A stretch of 64,000 nucleotides of DNA from Bacillota bacterium (GTDB lineage Bacteria > Bacillota > Clostridia > Lachnospirales > Lachnospiraceae): NCBI GenBank assembly GCA_023415635.1, contig JAEZJV010000003.1, positions 59,563 through 123,562 of the forward strand. The letters run 5' to 3'. Shown in pieces: positions 19,935 to 28,873 of the stretch. Each line of letters begins with the position of its first letter. The stretch's first letter is position 1. The notes beneath the pieces are model-generated. The model was not told the origin of the DNA. It saw only the letters and a program-made list of their open reading frames with translations, and ran no database searches. The position numbers were made by a program, and so were the translations under genes.

Positions 19935-20873
19935 CTATGAATATTGACTTTCTGCTATGTGGCAATCCCTTGGAGCTTTATCGTCTCGAAAGCCTTTCAA
20001 TATAGGCTGTCGAAGTATACCCTTATCATTGGGCATATTCTGGACGGTACAGACCAAGGTGGGTTTTAGCCATATTGCCTTCTCGTTGCCGGGAGGAATT
20101 GATTCAAAGGGGGAAGATGTCGCAGTCTCTAGTTTCTTTAGATCTCCGAATTTCACTCCGAAGGTAACATGTCCCTTGTAAATCATCTCATTCCCGTCGT
20201 ATTGGCCGAGGATGATACTAGTGACTCCTTTTTCTTTCATTATATAGCCGCAAACGACAAAGTCCTGGTCTGCAAGATGTTTGAATTTGATCCAATCCTT
20301 TGTACGCTTGTCAAGGTAATATTTACTGCTGCTCTTCTTAGCAATCACTCCCTCCAGCTCCTTCGCCTTCGCCACTCCAAAAAGCTCAATTCCCATTTCG
20401 GGAATGTATCTGCTGATAGCGAGGGAGGGAGCTTCGACAATGGTCTCACTCAGAAGCCTTTTACGCTCTAGCAGTGGAAGTTCAAGCAGGGAGTTATCCT
20501 TAAGATATAGGATGTCATAGGCAACAAAGCTAGCCGGATAGCTTTCAAGGGATAGCTGAAGCTTTAACCGATTGGTGGTCAGAGTCCGTCGTTGTAGCTC
20601 AAAGAAATCGGGTACACCGTTCCGAAGAATGACGAGTTCTCCATCTAGGATACAACGTTGTCTGGCACATTCATGGATGGAGCTAAGCTCTGGCACCTTA
20701 GGAAGCAGTCGGTCATTTCTCTTATTACGCAGCTCTGTCGTGCGATCCAGATATGCGATACAGCGAATTCCGTCCAGCTTTAGTTCATAGATCCAGTCCG
20801 GATCGTTAAAGGGTTGTGACATTTCTGAGATCAACATGGGCTTAATGTTCTTCTCTTCGAATAAATCCATCAT
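19935..20873 (-). CDS. ligD: ATP-dependent DNA ligase (NHEJ type)
   Basis: This 312-residue protein seals DNA nicks and breaks. It has the nucleotidyltransferase motif ELKLDGIRCIAY with the active-site lysine near residue 32, CILDGELV, and later KKSSSKYYLDKRTKDWIKFK, plus an OB-fold end. Only the ligase module of LigD is present; no polymerase or phosphoesterase domain is seen. Its ATG overlaps the stop of the Ku gene (ATGA), a bacterial end-joining pair. The symbol refers to the ligase domain of LigD. The start may be ATG 20873 or the adjacent ATG 20870. Confidence 0.88.
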   Translation of the reverse strand: MMDLFEEKNIKPMLISEMSQPFNDPDWIYELKLDGIRCIAYLDRTTELRNKRNDRLLPKVPELSSIHECARQRCILDGELVILRNGVPDFFELQRRTLTTNRLKLQLSLESYPASFVAYDILYLKDNSLLELPLLERKRLLSETIVEAPSLAISRYIPEMGIELFGVAKAKELEGVIAKKSSSKYYLDKRTKDWIKFKHLADQDFVVCGYIMKEKGVTSIILGQYDGNEMIYKGHVTFGVKFGDLKKLETATSSPFESIPPGNEKAIWLKPTLVCTVQNMPNDKGILRQPILKGFRDDKAPRDCHIAESQYS

Positions 20874-21694
20874 GCTGTACCACTCAGCTTTCGGGCGGAG
20901 ATATCATTAGCGTTACCTTGATTTGCAGCTCCCTGCACTTGGGACATGGCAAGCGTCTTCTGAAGAGCTTCCATTAAGTCGATCACATTATTCGGAACCG
21001 AGGTATCGACAGCGATGATATCTTCTCCATGGATTTTCTGTATGATTGCGTTTCGCAGCCGTTCTTGATATTCGTCCCTAAATTTTTCTGCCTCAAAGGG
21101 TGCTGTCATGGAAGTGATCAGAGTTTTAGCCATCGTATTCTCTGCTTCATTAAGCTCTACCGAAGGAAGCTGCTTCGGTATGCTGATGATTTCATCCTGA
21201 TAGAAGAGGGTCTTTGCAATAATTCCCTCCTTGGTTGGATATAATACAATCAAATTCTCTTTAGTACCGATAACAGTTTTGGCTAAAGCCACCTTCTGCT
21301 CGTCGAGCATCGCCAAACGAAGGAGCTCGAAGGCCTTCTCGGCACCGGCTTCAGGGATAGCATAATAGTTTTTTTCATAGTATATGGTATCAATCTCCGA
21401 GAGATTGACGAACTGCAGGATATGAATAGTCTTATCCTTCTTGGTTTTTATTTTCTCCAGCTCCTCCTCGGTCATGATGACATACTTGTCCTCCTCATAT
21501 TCATAACCCTTGATGATATCCTCAGACTTTACTTCTTTATTGCAGCTGGGACATATTTTTTTATACCTGACCCGTTCCTTTGTGTCCTTACAAAGCTGAT
21601 TGAATTTCACATCATTATCTCTTGTTGTCGTATATAGCCCCACTGGGATATACAATAATCCCAACGAAATTGCACCCCTATGAGAGACACCCAT
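20870..21694 (-). CDS. ku: Ku DNA end-binding protein
   Basis: This 275-residue protein starts MGVSHRGAISLGLLYIPVGLY, the conserved beginning of bacterial Ku, which forms a homodimeric ring on DNA ends and recruits the ligase. KKICPSCNKEV, PSCN-type cysteines and GYEYEEDKYV are typical. The frame extends 25 codons upstream, but GGAGGTGG directly precedes the ATG at 21694. It is the first gene of the two-gene Ku-ligase unit. Ku-ligase repair is common in spore-formers, where it mends breaks during dormancy; that role here is inferred. Confidence 0.93.
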   Translation of the reverse strand: MGVSHRGAISLGLLYIPVGLYTTTRDNDVKFNQLCKDTKERVRYKKICPSCNKEVKSEDIIKGYEYEEDKYVIMTEEELEKIKTKKDKTIHILQFVNLSEIDTIYYEKNYYAIPEAGAEKAFELLRLAMLDEQKVALAKTVIGTKENLIVLYPTKEGIIAKTLFYQDEIISIPKQLPSVELNEAENTMAKTLITSMTAPFEAEKFRDEYQERLRNAIIQKIHGEDIIAVDTSVPNNVIDLMEALQKTLAMSQVQGAANQGNANDISARKLSGTA

Positions 21695-21775
21695 TTGTCC
21701 ACCTCCGGAAAATAATAATTGCTTATTCCCTAGTATGCCAGTCGTAACCCAAAAACATACCGGATACATAATAGC

Positions 21776-21803
21776 AAAAAACCCCTCGAATTTCTTCGAG
21801 GGG
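21776..21803 (-). terminator. terminator of the sigma/anti-sigma operon
   Basis: On the minus strand CCCCTCGAA and TTCGAGGGG form a perfect 9-bp stem with a 4-base loop followed by TTTTTT. Confidence 0.9.
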
Positions 21804-21906
21804 AGCCCTGGGGGCTTACTGCAAAGTGGGAGAATGTTGGTAGCCGATATGGGGCAGGCTTACATCAGGATCTGGCCATGCAGGACAAAATTCTTTCTGA
21901 ACCTTG

Positions 21907-22215
21907 TTAAAAGCAGATTGAAAGATGTGAATTGGTAATATCTATGCAGTAATCCACGGCTGCCATACCCATTGCGAACACGGAAAGGATTACGATGAGA
22001 ACAATCGCACTTGTATCATAAATCAGCTTAGTTTCCTTAGCTCTAAAATTCGCAAGCAGTATCTCGATACCAAGGAAGATAAATATAACCGGCCATAAAT
22101 TGAAGATGAATTGATAGCTGATGGTCTCAACAAGGGTCCGAAGCAGGAACAGGATACCAAAGATGATCAACATTCCACCAAGGGTAATGGTACCGACTTT
22201 ATGTGTTTTCTCCAT
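21907..22215 (-). CDS. LiaI/DUF5668-like small membrane protein
   Basis: This 102-residue protein starts with a short charged region and then GTITLGGMLIIFGILFLL, followed by two more hydrophobic segments (about residues 37-55 and 68-88). The pattern is that of the LiaI/LiaF-type membrane region often found in envelope-stress operons. Its ATG overlaps the stop of the preceding gene by one base. It is the last gene of a four-gene operon led by an ECF sigma factor, which suggests an envelope function. Confidence 0.65.
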   Translation of the reverse strand: MEKTHKVGTITLGGMLIIFGILFLLRTLVETISYQFIFNLWPVIFIFLGIEILLANFRAKETKLIYDTSAIVLIVILSVFAMGMAAVDYCIDITNSHLSICF

Positions 22216-22775
22216 TATGACAGACCTCCTTTGTCCCCAAGAAATTTATCCTTTTCAATATTATCAAGATCCCTCTTTTTACCTCGAATCAGATATACAC
22301 CTAGAGCGATGATTAAAATACTTACGAATAACTGAGGGATGAAGCGGCCGAATTTATAAAAGGCATTTGCGATAAACCATGGTACGGAGCCTTCAATCAT
22401 GTCATATACATTATTCCATAGGCTACTGACACCGATAACGATAAAGATCACTGCAATTAAGGAACGGTACTTATCCTGAAGCATTCCTGCCCGTTCCCTG
22501 AAGAATTCGGGCATAGCAATATAATTATCTTCTAGGGCATAAAATTCGTCGTCCGGCATGGAACGAAGGTTATGGGTATCAAAAAAAGCATAAAACCATA
22601 TGATAGGTGCGATTGCTATTAAGGGGCCAAGATTTAACCAGGTCGATGCAAATACAATCACAAAAAAGAGTCCCATCAGGCTGACGCCCCGTTTCATGAA
22701 ACCCATATACATCTGTCCTGCACCGGGCAGCAGAGAAAAACAAAAGGTTAAAAAACTACTTTTCTTTCTTATCAT
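22215..22775 (-). CDS. TM2-domain-like multispanning membrane protein
   Basis: The 186-residue product begins with a TM2-like hairpin (LPGAGQMYMGFMKRGVSLM) and has further hydrophobic segments near residues 50-65, 105-122 and 140-160. The middle part is hydrophilic. Its start lies 20 bases inside the anti-sigma gene and its stop touches the next start, so all are translated as a unit. The function is unknown; partners are the anti-sigma factor and a LiaI-like protein. Confidence 0.65.
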   Translation of the reverse strand: MIRKKSSFLTFCFSLLPGAGQMYMGFMKRGVSLMGLFFVIVFASTWLNLGPLIAIAPIIWFYAFFDTHNLRSMPDDEFYALEDNYIAMPEFFRERAGMLQDKYRSLIAVIFIVIGVSSLWNNVYDMIEGSVPWFIANAFYKFGRFIPQLFVSILIIALGVYLIRGKKRDLDNIEKDKFLGDKGGLS

Positions 22776-23256
22776 TCTTAATTACCTCCATATTGATGAT
22801 GTTATTAGAAAAATTCAACATATTATCACTCATTTTATACATGTTATCCCTTAGCGTACTTGTCAGGGAAAAGTTCTTTTCGTTCCATCTCACCGTTGTC
22901 TGTTCCTTATGCAATTCATCCATTGCGGAAAAATTCATGGTCAGAAATAGAAGAAGAAGAGCTCCGGCAGCTGCAGTTCCGACCTTTAAACCATAGAAGA
23001 GGAGCTGCATCCTCTTGGAGGTCTCCTGTGCGCGTCTTGCAAGCTGTATCTCAGGACGTTTGGTTGCCGTCAGCAGATTCTCTTTAAAGTTTCTGGGGGC
23101 AGGCAGCATATCCGAAGACATATGAACCTCTAATTGGTCTGCGCAGTAATTACAGGCACCGACATGTTCCAGAAAAGCATTGGTCTCATTTTGATCCATG
23201 TGACCTTGAATAAATAAATCAAATTTTTCATATGAGATATGTAGTTTGTCATTCAT
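22756..23256 (-). CDS. anti-sigma factor with zinc-finger (ZAS) domain
   Basis: The N-terminus of this 166-residue protein carries the His-x3-Cys-x2-Cys pattern HVGACNYC (about residues 31-38) of zinc-binding anti-sigma domains. One membrane segment follows at about residues 90-107, then an extracytoplasmic tail. It would hold the co-transcribed ECF sigma factor at the membrane until a signal is sensed outside. It overlaps the sigma gene by 8 bases and the next gene by 20 bases. Confidence 0.82.
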   Translation of the reverse strand: MNDKLHISYEKFDLFIQGHMDQNETNAFLEHVGACNYCADQLEVHMSSDMLPAPRNFKENLLTATKRPEIQLARRAQETSKRMQLLFYGLKVGTAAAGALLLLFLTMNFSAMDELHKEQTTVRWNEKNFSLTSTLRDNMYKMSDNMLNFSNNIINMEVIKNDKKEK

Positions 23257-23764
23257 TTACAATAGCCCCCTTTCTATAGGTCTTCTGTAACATTGCCCTT
23301 GCCCTGTAAATCTGGGTTTGGACTGTCTTCAAATTTTTACCTGTATTTTCTGCAATTTCAGCGGCTGTCAGTTCTCGGTAAAAATAATCGATTGCTATTT
23401 CTCGATAGGGTGATTTAAGGTTATTGCATCTTTCTGAAAGCAGCCGCTTTACCTCGTATTCCAATACATTATCCTCCGGAGAGGGTTTCTTATCTTTTTG
23501 AGTCTGGAAGTATTCGTCCTCAGTCGGTATGCTCTGACGATCTGACCGTTTGATGAAGTCCAGACATTTATTAGTGGCTATACGGCATAGCCAGGCTTTC
23601 TCGTATTGCCGGTCGAAGGTGGAAAGATGCTTATAGGCGGACAGAAAGGTCTCTTGGGCAAGGTCTTCTGCTTCAAAATAATCTTTTACAATTTTATAAC
23701 AGATTGAGAATATTAAGTTTTGATACGTGTCTATCAGATACTCATAGTACTGTTCGGTATTAAT
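23249..23764 (-). CDS. ECF sigma factor, apparent ATT start
   Basis: Reading the minus strand from 23764 gives a complete 171-residue ECF sigma factor: NTEQYYEYLIDTYQNLIF, region 2 EAEDLAQETFLSAYKHL with WLCRIATNKCLDFIK, and region 4 YREIAIDYFYRELTAAEIAE with KTVQTQIYRARAML. The frame has a stop (TGA) only five codons before ATT, and there is no ATG, GTG or TTG between that stop and the conserved N-terminus. GGGAGG sits 8 bases before the ATT. An ATG inside the gene would give only region 4 (71 residues). So translation most likely starts at ATT, or the gene has lost its normal start. It leads a four-gene operon with its anti-sigma factor. Confidence 0.82.
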   Translation of the reverse strand: MNTEQYYEYLIDTYQNLIFSICYKIVKDYFEAEDLAQETFLSAYKHLSTFDRQYEKAWLCRIATNKCLDFIKRSDRQSIPTEDEYFQTQKDKKPSPEDNVLEYEVKRLLSERCNNLKSPYREIAIDYFYRELTAAEIAENTGKNLKTVQTQIYRARAMLQKTYRKGAIVNE

Positions 23765-24051
23765 CTTTTCCGCCTCCCTTCACCCTTCGATCATTATAAC
23801 GAAAGTAATTTCAAAATGTCTTCAACATTTTCTGAAGTCTCATGCCAGCTTAGGTCCTCCATTTCAATCCATATTCGCGTATAAATACTAATCCTTGCCC
23901 ATTTAACTGCTCATATGAATAGAACGAAGGAGATAATCAGATATCTTCATTTATTATAAATTTAGACTTATCCAAATATCGTTTTCCATTTCACACTAAT
24001 TTTTATACAACTATCTGTTTGAGACAATAAGTAACGTCAAATTCACAATAG

Positions 24052-24228
24052 GCTCGTATCGATGAACTTCCATGCATACATAAGTCGGGAGTACAAAAAC
24101 ACCCTGAAGCGCTCATGGCTTACATCGGGGTTTCCTATAGAAAAGAAGTTGGTTTAGATTTATCTGAAAAAGGAAGAAAAGTTATTAAGAAAGGTGTACA
24201 AATAATATTGATATTTTACTCAATTTGA
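24052..24228 (+). pseudogene. possible decayed coding fragment
   Basis: A 58-codon frame without a start reads HPEALMAYIGVSYRKEVGLD and continues into a lysine-rich helix before TGA. It looks more protein-like than its surroundings, but I do not recognise the family. It sits in the 713-base gap between the sigma operon and a small membrane gene, the rest of which is AT-rich with no other support. Confidence 0.25.
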
Positions 24229-24361
24229 TATAAATCGGCAAAATAACTTGATGAAATTATCTGTAAGGTATATACTGATATCCAGATTAATCAGGAAATT
24301 CAATGATTTCCTATTCCTGAAGGTCTTTAAATTCGTTAATCTCTTTAATTCCGTCCCTATA

Positions 24362-24414
24362 TAACTGATAAAATAGTCTGCCAGGCAGCGCTAACCGACT
24401 GGGAGGCTATTTTA
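24362..24414. other. inverted repeat, possible terminator of the 95-residue membrane gene
   Basis: GATAAAATAG pairs perfectly with CTATTTTATC, with CCAG/CTGG inside. There is no clear T tract, so terminator function is uncertain. Confidence 0.4.
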
Positions 24415-24477
24415 TCGTTCACCCTTTAGGTTTACAGGCGAATATGGAGAACTATTTAACAGTAAAGCAGATATCAT

Positions 24478-24765
24478 CTATTTTTTTCTCGGATTTCTTA
24501 AGTTGGGTAATAGACCCAGATACAATCCGATGATGGACCCTGTAATCAGGCGGGTATTGATAATGCCCATGAAAGCACATACCCATTGTATTGTAATATG
24601 CAAAAATGCCGCGAATAAAAGCCAAACGGTTGCATTATAAATCGGATTAAGTCTTCGGTTGATTAAAGACCATAACTTTTTACTCCAGCCAAATCGGATA
24701 GAAAGGCTCATAGAGAGAATGCCTGTGACGATCATGGCTAACAGCTGTGGCAGATATTTCATCAT
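24478..24765 (-). CDS. small membrane protein of unknown function
   Basis: This 95-residue protein has three hydrophobic segments (about residues 4-22, 45-66 and 68-88) separated by basic residues (GWSKKLWSLINRRLN). AGGAGG is well placed before the minus-strand ATG, so the gene is probably real. It is isolated, and no family is recognised. Confidence 0.55.
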   Translation of the reverse strand: MMKYLPQLLAMIVTGILSMSLSIRFGWSKKLWSLINRRLNPIYNATVWLLFAAFLHITIQWVCAFMGIINTRLITGSIIGLYLGLLPNLRNPRKK

Positions 24766-25125
24766 ATACCGATCCTCCTGTCAATTAATTAAGGATATTA
24801 TACAACGATTCAGTAATTAGTACCATCTGATTTTTCAATTAAGGAATTTATGAAGCGGTTTCTGAGGATGAGATAAGAGAAGATAATTTGATAGAGTAAT
24901 CAGTATTTTATGGCCTGCAAATTCATGAGTTAAGTATTGTTTAAAGTGACGGAAAAAGACTTATTTTTTATTATGGAAGGACTATAAAATCGTCATATTT
25001 GATACTTACTTATTACTAGTAATTTTTTGTAAATAGTGATATAATTAATTGACAATACTAATTAGGTATTGCCGTATGATAAGGGGTTTGAACAAAATAC
25101 AGAGGATGTTCTGGAGGTGTTCTGA
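24766..25125. other. intergenic region before the first chemoreceptor
   Basis: This 360-base AT-rich gap contains TATAAT at 25040-25045 and TTGACA at 25049-25054 but no well-spaced promoter pair. I see nothing else in it. Confidence 0.3.
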
Positions 25126-27339
25126 ATGAAGTTTTCTAAAGGGAATGCAATAGAAAAAGTACAAGTATTCCTGAATAAACTTAAGAAGGAGATGATCAAT
25201 AAGAAAAAGACACAGAAGGATGCAGCAGAGAATTATACACCTAAGCTGCAGGAAGACAGACAGGAATTTACGGAGAACGTTACAAGGATCAAGTTCTTCT
25301 CGAGCTTGAGATTTGCCTTAAATGCAGCTTTTATGATTCCCATTGTATTTATCATCATTCTTGGTGTTGTTTCTTTTCAAAAAGCATCAAAGGGGATTCA
25401 AAACAATTATAAAAATGCCACAGAGGACGCCATTAACATGGCTGCCGAGTACATGCGTTTTGGCTTTGAAGCAGTAGAGGCCACCAGTATCCAGTATCTG
25501 AGTGATGATTCTATTTCAAAGTACCTGAAGGGATATGATGATGTTTTGGAGCAAAGCAGCAGCAACAGATCCATTACAAATACCTTCATGGCTAAGCAGG
25601 CTACGGATGAATTTATTAAGGATATCTTTCTGATTTCGGATGGAGCATATAGCATTTCCTCTACGGGCATATTATTCGAGGATAGTGCATATAAGAATGC
25701 CAAGGAGTCAGAGATTGGCAAATACTTACTAGAGAATAAGTATAAGTGTTTGTGGGATGGTCAGGATGAGTTTTTTGACACATTATTGGAGGATAGTGCT
25801 AATGATTACGCTTTGCGTATCATCAGAAAATTTAAGGAGGATGCTTTTTTAATTATTGAACTTAAGGCAGGGACAGTCAATAATATCCTGGCGAATCTGA
25901 ATTTCGACAAGTCAGGTTATCTTGGACTTGTTACTCCTGACAATAGAGAAATTATTGATCTTTCCAAAAAGGGAGATGACGCCTCTATTAAGGAAGGGAT
26001 TGGAACAGAGCCGGTATTCTTAAATGAGACTTTCTATCAGGAAGCGTTAAACAGTGAAGAAATAAGCGGATCGAAATTCGTGAATTACAGGGGAGCATCT
26101 TATCTATTCATGTATTCCAAAATCGGGGAAACAGGCTCAATACTCTGCGCTCTTATGCCGAAGGCTACTATCATCAGTCAGGCTGATAGTATTAAGATGG
26201 TTACATATATTATTGTAATACTGGCAATTATCGTGGCAATTGCTATTTCATTTTTACTTTCTACAACAATCAGCAGAACGATTCAAAGCATTAATAGATC
26301 CTTACAGAAGGCCGCTACCGGCGATCTTACCGTTCAGTTCCACTCGAAGCGTAAGGATGAATTCCATATACTGATTAGAGAAATACAGCTGACTTTTAAT
26401 AAGATGAAGGAATTGATACAACAGGTGAAGGAATTAAGCAGTGAAGTATCCGTTTCCTCGGAGAATGTGTCAAAGACCTCTTCCATGTTCTTAAAATCTA
26501 CAGGGGATATCTCGACAGCGATGAATGAGATCGAGCAGGGAATCAACCAGCAGGCAAAGGATGCGGAAGAATGTCTGCTTCAGATGGATAATCTGTCACA
26601 GAAGATTGAACTAGTCAGTGAAAATACCAAGGAAATCGGACAGATTGCTGATAGTACCAAGAGCAGTGTCAAGCAGGGTACGGTTATTACGGAAGAATTA
26701 AATCAGCAAACGAAATCTACGATAGAGACAACTACTCAGATCATTGCCGAGATTGAAAGGCTGGCTGAAAAATCCTCCTCCATAAACAAGATTATCAATG
26801 TTATCAATGATATTGCGAATCAGACGAATCTGTTGTCATTAAATGCCTCTATTGAAGCTGCGAGAGCCGGTGAACATGGTAAAGGCTTTGCGGTAGTAGC
26901 GAGTGAGATCAGAACGCTTGCTGAACAATCCAAGAAGTCAGTTAATGACATTAAGAATATTATTGGCAGCATTCAGGAGGATACGGATAATGTTGTGGAG
27001 ATAGCAAGGAAAGCGGAGCAGGTAATGAAGCTGCAGGAAGACGCTGTAAAGAATACAACGAGTTCTTATCAGAACATCGATAATAGTGTAGAGAAGCTGG
27101 TGGTATTCTTAAAATACATCTCTGAGAATGTTGGAAATATTGAGGCTGCCAGAGTCAGCACTCTTGCAGCCATTGAAAATATTTCTGCTGTACTGGAGGA
27201 GATAGCAGCTTCCTCCAACAACGTGAATCAGACCTCCACAGAGCAGCTTACTTCAGTTGAGACCTTGAATGAAGCCGCCGGTAAGTTGAATAAGAATGCA
27301 GGATATCTGGTTCAGGAGGTTCAGAAGTTTATCGTCTGA
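25126..27339 (+). CDS. methyl-accepting chemotaxis protein
   Basis: The 737-residue receptor has an unusually long charged cytoplasmic N-terminus (about 60 residues), a membrane segment at about 62-84, an extracellular Cache-like sensor domain to about 355, a second membrane segment at about 357-381, a HAMP domain, and a signalling domain with QTNLLSLNASIEAARAGE near 565. It would bind a ligand outside and control the CheA kinase through CheW. GGAGGTG precedes the ATG. A paralogue of identical length lies at 31.7-33.9 kb, so the two may be recent duplicates with different sensors. Confidence 0.92.
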   Translation: MKFSKGNAIEKVQVFLNKLKKEMINKKKTQKDAAENYTPKLQEDRQEFTENVTRIKFFSSLRFALNAAFMIPIVFIIILGVVSFQKASKGIQNNYKNATEDAINMAAEYMRFGFEAVEATSIQYLSDDSISKYLKGYDDVLEQSSSNRSITNTFMAKQATDEFIKDIFLISDGAYSISSTGILFEDSAYKNAKESEIGKYLLENKYKCLWDGQDEFFDTLLEDSANDYALRIIRKFKEDAFLIIELKAGTVNNILANLNFDKSGYLGLVTPDNREIIDLSKKGDDASIKEGIGTEPVFLNETFYQEALNSEEISGSKFVNYRGASYLFMYSKIGETGSILCALMPKATIISQADSIKMVTYIIVILAIIVAIAISFLLSTTISRTIQSINRSLQKAATGDLTVQFHSKRKDEFHILIREIQLTFNKMKELIQQVKELSSEVSVSSENVSKTSSMFLKSTGDISTAMNEIEQGINQQAKDAEECLLQMDNLSQKIELVSENTKEIGQIADSTKSSVKQGTVITEELNQQTKSTIETTTQIIAEIERLAEKSSSINKIINVINDIANQTNLLSLNASIEAARAGEHGKGFAVVASEIRTLAEQSKKSVNDIKNIIGSIQEDTDNVVEIARKAEQVMKLQEDAVKNTTSSYQNIDNSVEKLVVFLKYISENVGNIEAARVSTLAAIENISAVLEEIAASSNNVNQTSTEQLTSVETLNEAAGKLNKNAGYLVQEVQKFIV

Positions 27340-27383
27340 TAACTGAAGACCCATTTGATTATTTATTACAGCTCTCTCAAAAT

Positions 27384-27408
27384 GCCCTCCGGTAATTAGC
27401 CGGAGGGC
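27384..27408. terminator. hairpin after chemoreceptor gene
   Basis: GCCCTCCGG and CCGGAGGGC form a perfect 9-bp stem with a 7-base loop. The plus-strand flank is A-rich rather than T-rich, so termination is likely but not textbook. Confidence 0.55.
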
Positions 27409-27504
27409 AAAAAGATTCTTAAGCTTTGTTATATATGATGCACCTATCCGGCTGACAATAAAAGAAATAATAATACAAAATATGAAAAAATTTTAGAAAT
27501 GCTA

Positions 27505-27553
27505 TTGACATGGGATGCATGAGGTGTTATATTGTGCATATCGAGTATACACA
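27505..27553 (+). promoter_or_regulatory. promoter and operator of the GntR-ABC operon
   Basis: TTGACA (27505-27510), 17 bp, TATATT (27528-27533) form a near-consensus promoter. Immediately downstream TGTGCATA-TCGAG-TATACACA at 27533-27553 is an inverted repeat with one mismatch. It overlaps the transcription start, as expected for an operator of the downstream GntR repressor. Confidence 0.8.
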
Positions 27554-27575
27554 CTATAACATCCCGGAGGAAAAA

Positions 27576-27950
27576 ATGAACATACTAATCAGCCATTCAA
27601 GTGTCAAACCAATCTATGAGCAGATTACTTCCCAGATGAAGCAAATGATCATAAGCGGCGAACTGGAAGCAGGAAGCATACTACCTTCCATGAGAACCCT
27701 GGCCAAGGAGCTTCGTATCAGTGTGATTACCACCAAGAGAGCCTATGAGGATCTGGAGCGCGACGGATTCATCCATACGGTCATCGGTAAGGGAAGCTTT
27801 GTCGCTGAGAAAAATATGGAATTCATTCGGGAAGAGCAGCTTCGTATCGTGGAAGAGCATTTAGGAAAAGCGATAGCAGAAGCAAAGGCCGGTGGAATTG
27901 GAATCGATGAGGTAATTGATATGATAACGTTAATTTATGAGGAGGAGTAA
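27576..27950 (+). CDS. GntR-family repressor, YtrA subfamily
   Basis: This 124-residue regulator has an N-terminal winged HTH (PIYEQITSQMKQMIISGEL, LPSMRTLAKELRIS, TTKRAYEDLERDGF, GKGSFV) and only a short helical C-terminal tail, the layout of the YtrA group that controls neighbouring ABC transporters. The frame extends 22 codons upstream, but CCCGGAGG lies just before ATG 27576. It probably represses its own operon by binding the palindrome at the promoter. Confidence 0.9.
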   Translation: MNILISHSSVKPIYEQITSQMKQMIISGELEAGSILPSMRTLAKELRISVITTKRAYEDLERDGFIHTVIGKGSFVAEKNMEFIREEQLRIVEEHLGKAIAEAKAGGIGIDEVIDMITLIYEEE

Positions 27951-27954
27951 TAAT

Positions 27955-28872
27955 ATGGATACAGATGCAGTAGTAATTAATGGTCTGACCAAACAGTACA
28001 CGGATTTTACGCTGGACAATATTAGTTTTCGTATACCTAAGGGAACTATCATGGGCTTTGTCGGGGAAAACGGAGCAGGAAAGACAACGACGATTAAGGC
28101 AATGCTGAATTTAGTTAAGATAGACAGCGGTGAAGCATACCTTTTGGGATGTCCGTCGAAGAGCCTTACTATGAAAGTAAAGGCTGAACTTGGGGTTGTT
28201 TTAGATGGTAGCAATCTTCATGACAATTTAAACATCGAGAACGTAAATCTCATAATGAAAAACATCTATCAAAACTGGGATGAAGCAATATTTCGTAGCT
28301 ATGTTGCCAGGTTTGGTCTGCAGGGGAAAAAAATTATTAAAGAATTTTCCAGAGGTATGAAGATGAAGCTTTCCATCGCGGTAGCATTATCCCATCATGC
28401 CAAGCTTCTGATCCTTGATGAGGCGACCAGTGGATTGGACCCTATGGTAAGAGATGAGATACTGGAACTGTTTCTGGAGTTTATCCAGGATGAGGAACGT
28501 ACCATCCTGCTATCCTCTCATATCATCAGTGATATTGAGAAAATTGCGGATTATGTGACCTTCATTCATCAGGGGAAGATTATTTTTTGTAAAAGTAAGG
28601 ATGAGTTAATCTATCAATATGGGATTATCCATTGCCGAAAAGAGGAAGTGCCTGCCATAGACCGTAGCTTTATTGTCGGTATCAGAGAGAATAATTTCGG
28701 TGCCGATGTAATGATCGATAGGAAGGATGAATTTCACAGGCTTTACCGTAAGTATACTATAGATAAAACCTCGATTGAAGAGATTATGCTGTTCATCAGC
28801 AGGGGTAATGCAGTGAAAACCTCCTTTGAAACAAATGATCAAATGCCTACACTGGGAAGGGAGAGAATCTGA
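27955..28872 (+). CDS. ABC transporter ATP-binding protein
   Basis: From ATG 27955 (GAGGAGGAG just upstream) the 305-residue product has Walker A GENGAGKTTT near residue 39, signature FSRGMKMKLSIAVAL near 132 and Walker B LLILDEATSGLDP near 155. The C-terminal 90 residues are the extension common in ABC-2-type drug or antibiotic exporters. It follows the GntR gene by 4 bases and precedes the permease by 1 base. Confidence 0.92.
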   Translation: MDTDAVVINGLTKQYTDFTLDNISFRIPKGTIMGFVGENGAGKTTTIKAMLNLVKIDSGEAYLLGCPSKSLTMKVKAELGVVLDGSNLHDNLNIENVNLIMKNIYQNWDEAIFRSYVARFGLQGKKIIKEFSRGMKMKLSIAVALSHHAKLLILDEATSGLDPMVRDEILELFLEFIQDEERTILLSSHIISDIEKIADYVTFIHQGKIIFCKSKDELIYQYGIIHCRKEEVPAIDRSFIVGIRENNFGADVMIDRKDEFHRLYRKYTIDKTSIEEIMLFISRGNAVKTSFETNDQMPTLGRERI

Positions 28873-28873
28873 T

